In this document: positions 28,001 to 39,100 of the stretch, in pieces
Position numbering within the stretch: the first letter of the stretch is position 1
Layout of the letters: each line of letters opens with the position of its first letter
Source: Stichopus chloronotus
Taxonomy: Eukaryota; Echinodermata; Holothuroidea; Aspidochirotida; Stichopodidae
Reading direction: 5' to 3'
DNA: 64,000 bases
NCBI GenBank assembly: GCA_021234535.1
Contig: CM037842.1
Coordinates: forward strand, 28,984,189-29,048,188
Notes under the pieces: model-generated
What the model saw: the letters and a program-made list of their open reading frames with translations, nothing else
The model's database searches: none
Told to the model about the DNA's origin: nothing
Position numbers and translations under genes: made by a program

Positions 28001-31000
28001 CGAAGACCCAGCCGATGTTCAGGCAATTAAGGAAGCCCAGGAGCACATGGGAGATTTTAAGCTGAAGACAGCCAAGGACTACGTCGTCCCGGAACACCTG
28101 AGGATGAACGCTCTCAAGAAAAGAAATCAGCTGCTAATCCTGGAGGAATTGGTGAGAATAAACTCAAATTAGTAGAAAAGAAACATCATGGTAGCTTTTC
28201 ACCTGCTTTGACATTATATTCAGAATGTGTGAGTAACGTTTGCACAGGGTGGACCAGCACACGGACTCGGATACCCACAGTCCATAGTCGATCAGATATC
28301 CCCAAAATAGAAGTGAGGCTACAAGTTTGTAGTGAAGTCATGCTTATTATTATAACACCATGTACCTTGTGCACATGCAGGACAATAAAGTGTACTTAGT
28401 TTAGCATACAAACTGAATCTTGTCACATGTATAATGGCATACAAGCTGAATCTTGTCACATGTGTAATGGCACACAAACTGAATCTTGTTTCATGTATAA
28501 TGGCATGCAAAGTGAATCTTGTCACATGTATAATGGCATACAAACTGAATCTTGTCACATGTATAATGGCATACAAACTGAATCTTGTCACATGTATAAT
28601 GGCATACAAGCTGAATCTTGTCACATGTATAATGGCATACAAACTGAATCTTGTCACATGTATAATGGCATACAAACTGAATCTTGTCACATGTATAATG
28701 TATGTTTGTGCTTCATGTAACAATTTCAGAAAAGAGTCCTGACATCATTAGTTGTAAAATTTGAAAGTCTATCGCGTGGTATTGTAGTTCAAGAGAGTAA
28801 ACTTTTCACTTCTGAAACTGTGGCATAGTTTGATATCAGTTGTATTTAAACATACCATTGTTGAGGATTGTTCTGGTCTTGGTACCTCCAGATGCACAAG
28901 TACAAGATGGATTTCAATCGGAAGGTCATAGCTCTTCGAGACAAGAAGATCAACATTATTGAAAAGATAAAGAAATACCTGAATGAGCTGACCGACCTAC
29001 AGGAAAACATCTCCGAAGACAAAAGGAAACAGCTTCCAGCATGCCCAACGTTACAACCCTCTGAAATCCCAGAGAGGTGAGAATTGGAATAAAAGGAAAT
29101 TGTGGCATAAAGTTGCTTCAGCAGCAACTATTGTCTTTGTTCTGTATATATCAGTGATATATGTTGGAGATATTTGCATATTCTTGCAACATTCTAGTTT
29201 ACTAACAAAGATAGAGGGCACTTAACTAAGCCCTTTCGAGTGATGTGTCATAGAAAAAACACGTGAACAACAGATCGTTGCATGATGTTGCAAGTTGTTA
29301 AGGCTCAGCTGGATTGTAAATTATGAGTTTTGTTAGTAATAAGTCCTCAGTTTTAAATGTGGACATATACTGCATAGTCTATTTATAGCTTCTTTGTTTT
29401 TGTCTATCTCTCTGTCTGTCTCTCTGCCTGTCTATATTTTAATAACTGGCTGTTTTGAACACACTGTGTCATGTGTTGTGCATGTTACTCTTCATTCTTG
29501 ACACCTGTCTAGTAGTGTTTTGTATCCTAGTATGCTGTGTACTGCATTACATGTTATTCTTTACTAACAGCAATGGACTATCATCAGTCAAAGTCTGTCA
29601 ATTTCTAGTTTTGTATCCTATTATTTGTGTACTACAGTATACTGTATGTCAGTATTTATTAGCAGTAATGAATATTCACGGGTCAAAGTCTGTCAAACTC
29701 TAGTGTTGTATCTCAGTATAATGTTTACTCTACTGTATGTCACGTTTTACTAGCGGCGATGAATATTCATATTAATTAATTAAAACAGTAACATGTAACA
29801 GGTGTAATTGGTTTCCCATATGTATCTCCTCAGGAAGTTTCAGTACACCAGAGAGACTCTTTTAAAATTTAAAGAGGAAATGGCCCAGAAGAAACTGGAA
29901 GCAATCACCGGCGATGGAGGGGGAGGATTTGGAGGGTTTGGTGGATTCGGAGGAGGAGACGGAGGGGACAATGCTACCAAGAAAGAGGTGTCTTCATTTT
30001 ATTTAGTTTTGAAGAAGAGAAAGGAAGAATTTAAACAAATATTCAAAGAGAAAAGATCCAAGGCTTTGCTAACAGAGTTGTGATACTCTGTTCTATTCTT
30101 AATAAAGTTGGTGACATGGCTTAACAACTATAAATCTTGCAAAAGATATAATCAGGGATGTATGATAAACCCGTTCAAACTAGACAGCAAAAAAGTCAGG
30201 AGAGAAGCAAAATCAATGTGAAGGTTTTATTAAATGTTAGATTAGTAAGCACTGAGCAAAGAATGTTTGATTTGTGGATGTTTTGTTAACACTAAATCGC
30301 ATTTTTTAGGCTGTAAATGTTTCAAATTTACCAGAAGCTTGAGTAAATTGAGAGAGAACCAATAAAAAGTCATTTGAACAAGAATTAAATACAAGGCAAT
30401 TTGAGAGAAGTGAGGCAAATTGTGAATAAATATTTGATATTTTGAATTGAATGGTTTGCAGTGTTGGTTCTGTTTATTCTGTAAATGTAAGGTGTAATTA
30501 GTGTTATACTTTGATAAACTATCAACATTGTTACATGTTAATGTGCTGGATGATTGGGAAATCTTGCAATGAGAGCTTCATGTGGTATCCTGAAGGAGTC
30601 CTTTCTAATTGTCAGCAACAACCATTTTTTCAAAGACTTATCTGGTTCTTATTTTAGCAGCAGAAGGTTGCCACCCCGGCCTCTGGTAGGGTAAGGTCAC
30701 GTATATCCCTCAGATCAGCCCAGGCCATGATGTCGCCTTCAGTCAGCCGTACAACAGGGAACCTCTCCTTGCTGGAGCAGCAACTCGCAGAGGCAGAAAA
30801 CATCAGAATCATCTACAGGCAAGACAAACTGCTTCAGATGATCAAAGACCTCATTGTCAACTTTGATGCTGAGTTGAGGATGCTGAGACACACTAAATTT
30901 AATCTGGACATTGATATCAAAAATGCTGATCTGAGGTAAGTGACATGTACATGTGACTGGCATGTACTGAACATGTGTGATTGGTATGTACTGTAAGTGT

Positions 31001-33082
31001 GACTGGCATGTACTGCACATGTGAGTGGCATGTACTGTACATGTGATTTCTATGTAATGTACATGTGAGTGACTTGTGTGCACATCAGTGGCAATGTACT
31101 GTACATGTGGGTCATATGCTATAGGAGTTATGCCACCTGTTTCTTTCATTATATTTTTTTTATCAACATTGGTATCACACAAAATTGTGATTGATGCATG
31201 TGAAGACAGTTCAAAGGGTAACACATCAGAATTCCGGAGACTAACCAACTTGTTTAAGGAAGTAGATGTTTTGATCTAATGCCTAATTCAAAGTTGCACA
31301 TGTAAGTTAGAGGAATGCATGATAATATTCAGAGGTGATTTAGAGTCAAATCTTTTGTATTAAAGGTACCTGTTGTAATTCATATTATTCAAACCTTTGC
31401 AGTTTGCCAACACGAAGTTATATTAACTGAATGCTTTATACTGCAAGATGAACTCCCAATCAACATTCATTTCTTCTTCATAGAGTAAACTATGTACATA
31501 TCAAAAGAAGCAATATATTGCTGCACAATTCACATACATAAGATGTGTTAGTCACAATTTAGCTGTACATATCTCTCCAGGAAGGTGACTTTATTTGAAG
31601 AACTTCAGCTCCTCAAGGAGTTTGAGAAGAGAGAAAATGTCCTGGCAGAGAAAGTTGAAGCCAAGATTAAAGAGAAGACAGACATGCATTTGAAGGTAAA
31701 CAGATTATCCATTTATATCAGTAAAGATAAAGATCACCTACTTGGAAAAACAACACAATGTAAGTGAAACCTTTGAAATGATTAGTTGTTGTATGGGATG
31801 TGCTTATAGTGTAAAACTAACAATGCATAATATCAATCTGTAAAGTGAAGTGATAAAATATTATACTTTGCTCTTACATTTATTTTTTAGACAATCATAG
31901 TAGCTGTAAACTTCGGTGAGATTCATTAATATTGTTCATTACATTATTTTATAGTATCAAAATAATTAATTTAACAGAAGTTTAATCAATATACGATCAT
32001 AGCAATTTAAAAAAAAGTCTGCTGCTTGATCAAAAGTGTTGTAAGGTTGACCCCACACACCCTCTTTAAAACTTGACTCACCCACTCAGTGAGGTTTGTA
32101 AATGCTGGTGACATTTTCACACTCAAATATAATAATTGTGATATTCATCTTGTCTTTGGTCCCATAGCAACCTTTTTGTCTCACCTCGTCTTATTCCTTG
32201 GTATTCTAGGTAATGGAGATACAGCAGAAGCATGACAACAAGCGTAAGGACATCGACAGACTCACCGAGAAGGAGAAGGCCCTCTATGCTAATTTTCAGG
32301 CTTCCCTCGGGGAGAACAACAAATTTGCAGAGTTTCTGAACAAAGTGTTCAAGAAGAAGATCAAAAGAGCTAAAAAGAAAGCTCAAAATGAAGAAGGTGA
32401 TTATGGAAAATAAAATATTGTTATGACCTCAGCCAGTGGAAATTTGTAATGTTAATGTGACTCTTGGATTAATTAATCCACAAATATTTTGGTCTTTATT
32501 CCTGCAATGTTTGTGTAATGTTTTACAGCCACAATTAGATACTGAGGTGTTGCAGTGCTGGTGGAGTATGGTGAATATTGTTTTACTAACAAACTATTTT
32601 GAAATTGCAAATAATGCAGATGAGAAATTTCATTAGAATGCTCATTCAGATTGTCTGTTCATTTGAATTATGTAGATAACCTCTCAAAATTTAATGCTCC
32701 CCATCTGTCCAGTGACTTTTGATGTTTCATGTCTTGTGATTTCCTGACAGGCAAAGTGTGTTTTCTGTGAAAAACTAAAACTGAGTCATATTTTGACCTG
32801 TTTGATGATGTCCTTGCTAGTTTCTGTACATCTAGTCATGTTTCCTTGGGTGGTATTTACCTCTTTCCGTTTTCGACTCGCCATCGCATGTAATTCTTTT
32901 TTGTGTCTTCTCAGGATCGAACGATGATGAAAGTGAGGAGAGCTCAGAGGAAGAGTCTGATTGGTCCAGTGAAGATGAAGAATCAGATGATGACGCTCTC
33001 GATGACTCCGTCTGTCCTCCGGGATGTGAACAGGTCAGTCTAGATGATGATAATGATGATGATGATGATGAGGATGATGATG

Positions 33083-33116
<34 letters not shown>

Positions 33117-36100
33117 GGATGACGATGACGATGACGATGACGATGATGATGACGATGATGATGACGATAAGGATGATGATGATGATGACGATGATGATGA
33201 CAATAATGATGATGATGAGGATGATGATGATGAGGATGTGATGATGATGACGATGATGATGAGGATGATGATGATAATGATGATGATGAGGATGATGATA
33301 ATGATGATGAGGATGATGATGATAATGATGATGATGAGGATGATGATAATGATGATGATGATGAGGATGATGATGATGATGATGAGGAGGAGGAGGATGA
33401 TGATGAGGATGATGATGAGGAGGAGGTTGATGATGATGATGAGGATGATGATGATGATGATGAGGATGATAATGATGATAATGATGATGAGGATGAGGAT
33501 GATGATATGATGATGATGAGGATGATGATGATAATGAGGACGATGATAATGATGATGAGGAGGAGGAGGAGGATGATAGGGTGTCAGCTCTATTTCGAAA
33601 AATTGATATGACTCTGGATGATGATATGGCCTCATGTAGAAAAACAGAGTTTTTATAAAAGCAAACATTTAATACCAACATTGACATATCACCATTAAAA
33701 ACTTAAAAGTATCTACCAATGTGAGACCTTTCTGGTGATAGTTTCAGTAGACTGAGGTAGTTCCAGTTGACACTACATCAATCAGAGCTATGTATGATAT
33801 GAACGGACATTGCAGAGAAAGCTTTGTGGAGTATTTCCACAAGTGTGAGATGAGATCTTTGTTTTCATGGTTACATTATTGGCATTCTCTTTTTGCTGAC
33901 TGGGAGACCGAAGCACAAACTGAGGCTATAATGTAAGACTTTACTAATAGTCACAGCATCCCATGGATTGTCATTAATTTGAGAAAGTATCGTTGCAAAC
34001 ATTGAATTCTTATTACACCTGTGTGTTTTTTTATGAGTTTACAAAGGGAGGACAAAATAACTCAATTCACCATACTTCAAGTAATGCTTGATAAAAACAA
34101 AGAAAATTGTAGCAACTGGCCTCAGGCAGTGAAAGAAACTGCCTAACGGGGGATGGATGTTACTGAAAATACATAAAGCAGTAAAATATGTATAAATACC
34201 GGTAGACAATAGCAGTCAGGAATGAATGTGTATCCAGAATGGAAGAGAAAATGAATATAAGTGTGGAAGTCAATCTCTGAAGAAATTAACAACTTCAAGC
34301 ACCATTCCCAGAAAATACAGATCAGGAAGAAAACACTCTGCCTTTAAGCAAACACAACACAAAGCATATCCTGACATTGGCTGTAAGGACTCACAAACTG
34401 AATATCTCAAGCAGTTTCATGACAAGATGTTTAAGTAAATGTTACACATTTTACCTCTACATTCCATTGTAAATTATTGTAATGATGTCGGAAGTAACAT
34501 TGAATATTCTTTCTCCTGCTCTCTTCCTTAACATTCATCGTCTGTGAAGGAGCTTTTCGACAACACATGTTCGCTTCGTGAGAAGAGGCTGGACATCGAG
34601 GAATTGATGGCAGAGGAGAAGAAGACTGCTGATAGTCTGAAGAAGGAAGTAGATGCCCTGGTGAAGAAACAGAAGATCATCGAATCAAACCTGAAAACAG
34701 CAGAGGCTGACCTCGAAGCATTCCAGGTACAGCGATGGGTCTCAGTCCATCTAAGTCTGGGCAGATTGTGGTTTGACTTAAGTGTGTGAGAGAGAGAGAG
34801 TGAGTGAAGGTCCCGGTTTGTCTCAAAGAATCTGTTGGTCCAGTAGAAAAGATAAAAACAAGTGTTTAGTTCTGTCCAGTAACTGACAAGATTGCTAATC
34901 CTCTTTAGAGTATTTGAAGCATGTGAAACTGGAGCAGTTCAAAGAAAAATGAGGTTTTGTAACTTAACTGAAATCTTGAATGAGCTCCCTGAATTTCACG
35001 GCTTATACAAAACTTGCGGTTAGCTGGATTTTATTAGAAAAAAACATCTTACTCCTGAAACAACAAGCAACAGTGCTTATTACACACTCTATGTTAACAT
35101 ATCTTGCTCAAACTCTCCTTGTTATGTGTTGAACTTGGATGTCAGAATTGCCAGGAATATGATGAAAATATGTACTTTTTTCCTTAAATAACTTTGAACG
35201 TTTTTTAGCAGAAACAAGAAATCAAATAATGCAACAATTCCACTTTAATAAACCTCAAAGTTGATGATTGTGCACAACAGATATGAGAGACAGACACGAT
35301 GTCCTCTTTTTGTGGTACAGCAGAAGCGACATCACATCAGATTCAGTGGAGTAAAATAAACACTGGGCAAGGCACCATGTCATAATTCTCCATTCTTATA
35401 TTACTATGTATTGGATGGAAAACAGTGAATATTCAATTATTCAAATTTAGTAAAGATTACCATTTATTGCTTTGTAAGGTTTTGATCAATGAAATGTTTT
35501 TCTTTGGTAATTCAGCTGGAGAAGCAGCAAAAGTTGAATGAGTTGGATGTGGTAGTTACCCTCCGGTTCCATCAGATCGAGTACATGGTGAATGGTACCC
35601 TCCCACAGGACCTCTCCCCGTGTCTCGTCTTCACCACTCAGTCCATCAGGAACCTAAAGAAGAGAATCTTGGAACTAGAAGAAGAGAAAACAGCCCAGAA
35701 GAGACATTACAAGTAAGAATTGTCGTTGGAAGAAGAAAGTAAGCTACAGTGGAAGGAGACATATGGAAAATAGAAAGAAATTTAATGTAAGAGGTGAAGA
35801 GATGGTGAAAAGTAAAATAAACGTGAAGAGAATGAGATGGGTAGATGCAGGGAAGATGCAATTAGAGGATGTTGAAAGGTAGCTTCAGGGAGGAGATGGT
35901 GACATGTGTAACAAAGGTAAGGGTGATATGAAGATAAAGGTATTAGGTGGTTTGGAAGGTATGATGATGATGAAAGGAATACAAGAGGAGAAGATGAAGG
36001 GAAGATGAAGAGAACAGACAGTGAAACTCAGATGGCAGGAAGAGATGGTGAAAGGTAAAATAAAGGTGAAGATAAAGGGACAACGAACTAAAGATGATTA

Positions 36101-39100
36101 GGAAGGGAAGATGGAGATGCAGTGAGAAGATGAAGGGAAAAGACAAAAGATAGATGAAGGGCATTTGCAGATAGATGGATAGATGAAGGGCAATTGGAAT
36201 CAATGATACAGATGATTTGATAAAGATGTTGAAGGAAGATCCAGGATGAATGTGTGTGATGCAGCAGGTATCAAATGTTTGATACTTCATGTTTTCAATG
36301 TCTGACTCTCTCATTTTATTGCATATCATTGTGTGAGGATGAATACAGTTCTTTGCACTTGTTGCACTGCTAAGGTTGTTATGTTGATGGTTTTGTTTTT
36401 TGGCTCTCAGGGAGCACCGTCAGCAGCACATCCAACTGATCAAAGACCGTAGGCTGATGGAACAGAGGATTGAAGACCTCAGGGAGCAGTGCAACCAGGC
36501 CATGAGACTCAAGTTTGGACGCATCATAGACCTGGACAAGCTCGAGACGGTTGGAGTCAACAGAAACATAGAAGAACTGAAAGAGAAAATAAGACTGGGT
36601 GAAATGGATAATGCCAAGGATCTTGAGAAGATGGATGTGAGTATGAAACATTACGTATTGCATTCTCTGCTCTTAATTCTGAAAGAGCTATTTTTATGTC
36701 TCCTGTCTCACAGTTGTGAGAACAGAATGTAGATCTGAAATTTTCACAGACAGGTTTTCTGTATCAACGGAAACATCAGTTAAATTTTCTTTTAAGGTTT
36801 ACACATCAGCGTAATGCAGTTGTTGGAACAAAGAATATCCTAGTGACTGAGAAATGTGAAGCAATATTGAGTTTGATCTTTTGTTCCATATCAATAAATG
36901 GAAGTAGAGAAAGTCGTCTGCTAGTATATAGATACACTTTTCATAGCAGTTGAAGGACAACTTGTGACAACTTTATTCCTCAGTCTCTTCTTTCCCCAAA
37001 CCTCAGGCCAAGATCGAAGAGAAGAAGCACCGTATCACGGAGCTGATAGAAGAGAACACACACCATCTCCAACTGATGACCATGAAACTGGGAGAGAAGA
37101 AGGAACTTGAAAGAGCTCTAGATGCAAGACAGACAAGTTTGGTAAGTAGTAGTATTGACTCATAAATTTGTCATCTATTTCTGGAATTTTGTAATCATCA
37201 TGTATAGTATGTATTAGTATATGGTTTATGTGGTTTATATGGTATATGTAATCATCATGTATAGCATTTAGTGGTATATGGTTATTCTAGGAATACCAAA
37301 AATCATATGCATAAATAATGAACATGTTTAGTGTGACACAAAAAGTTTCAGGAGGGTAGCTCAGCCCTCCCTCTGAATGAAAATTGATACCCTCTGAAAC
37401 AGAAACTACTCCCATAATACTGCTCCTTGCAAAGTTCTGCTTGACCTCCAAAAACAGATAATGCTATTTTAAATGAAGATCTACCTTAATGTTGGTTGTC
37501 TCTGTGTGGCACCATTTTGCATCTTAATTACTGGAAATGAGGGAAGAACCGCCTCCTCCCTTCAGACCCTCTTACCTGGCAATCCATCTCCACCTTTCCT
37601 TGATACCCACAGAGAATGTCGTCTATCACATGCAGTTATTAACAGTCTCTCCCCATTGAGGTCTGCTGAGACACACACACACACAAACCCACAAACAAAA
37701 AAATCATTAATTTTAACCTTGTTCTTTCTTTACAGATGTATCTTTCTGAAGTGGTAATTTTTATTGTTATGAGCAAAGTTAATGTGTTTGTTTTCACAAT
37801 TGTGGATTTGTTTTTACAGCTTTGCCTGCTTAGCAATAATTTACCGAAATGAAAATCTGATTATCAAAATTTACACAACTTTATAAGTATTGACACCACT
37901 TTATTAGTAGTTATGCAGAGTGACTGTGTCATGTATTGCGCTGTTGGTTGATGTTTATGATTTTCTGCTCCAGTGAATTAGTTATTTAGTTTAGGGAAGT
38001 AAACTTTAAGTCTTTCATACTGTTTTCTGTCGTAGCTTTTTTGTTCTGGTTCTTGTCATTTCTGTTCTCCAATTTCTTTTACAATATTTTTGTGAATTTA
38101 CTTCACTTTTATTTCAGTTCTTCTCTACTTTTAAGTTGTCCTTTACACTGCATCAATGTTTTGATGTTTGCTTTTTATAAACCAATTACCTATTGCATTT
38201 CTCGGTTCTTTTGTTCAACTTGTATTATCATTTGAAGTTGGTCTTTGTTTTTTTACAACAATTACCTATTGTATTCCTCTGTTGCTTTGTTCAACACCTT
38301 TTGTTGCTTCGTATTCATTTTTGTCTTGATCAGGAGATGCATTTTGAGTACCTAAGACCTAACATTCTTTTAATGCAGTTTTTTCCCCATGTGACCTATA
38401 AACATGCCACATCAAAGGCTTTAAGCAGCTCCTTGCATCACAGAAGAAATTTAGGTGTAAAACTACCAATAACAAACAGGCAATGTAGTTTTAATTTGCA
38501 TTTCACAATCAATTAGGAATAAAACTACCGATAGCCAACAGAAAATGTAGTTTAAATTTGCATTTCGCAATCAGTTAGGAATAAAACTACCAATAGCCCA
38601 CAGAAAATGTAGTTTAAATTTGCATTTTGCAATCAGTTAGGAATAAAACTACCAATAGCCAACAGAAAATGTAGTTTAAATTTGCATTTCACAATCAGTT
38701 ACGAATAATATGGATGCAAAATGTTTCCTTGGTATGTCTTGTCTAGAATTTCTCAGCTGGGTCATTTTGTCCAAAGTTTGTCTGTTGGGGTTTAGGTTTT
38801 TTTTCTCTCCAATCTTTTTCTTTTCAGTCAGTTTTTTACCCCGTAAACTTAACATAATGTGTGATTAATGTTGGGGACAAATAAACATCAGATATTGAAA
38901 CAGTATTTCAGAATCACCCCTTTGAAAGAACAAAGAACCAGGAACAAAGACACCAGACTATAACTTTCTTTCTGACCTGCCTCTGTCAAAGTGCATGGAA
39001 TTACTTTGCTAGTTTCTTTTTTTTCACTAATTGTGCAGTAACAAGCACTGCATTCTTGTTGCTGAATCTATCATAGACCTTTTTTGATGGTCTTTGGCAG

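Noticed and set aside
28319..28742. Repetitive frames on both strands with 11-residue periods
   Set aside because: The 33-bp intronic minisatellite is divisible by three and keeps several frames open at once; not coding.
29988..30083. Coding continuation of exon 25
   Set aside because: Exons 25 and 26 join in phase and the family continues with the exon 26 sequence; the extension runs to a stop. Kept only as a possible retained-intron form.
32832..33687. Long open frames (278 and 215 residues on minus, poly-Met frames on plus) over the GAT array
   Set aside because: Pure products of a trinucleotide repeat (Ile, Ser or His runs) inside a CFAP44 intron; no domain and no splice structure.
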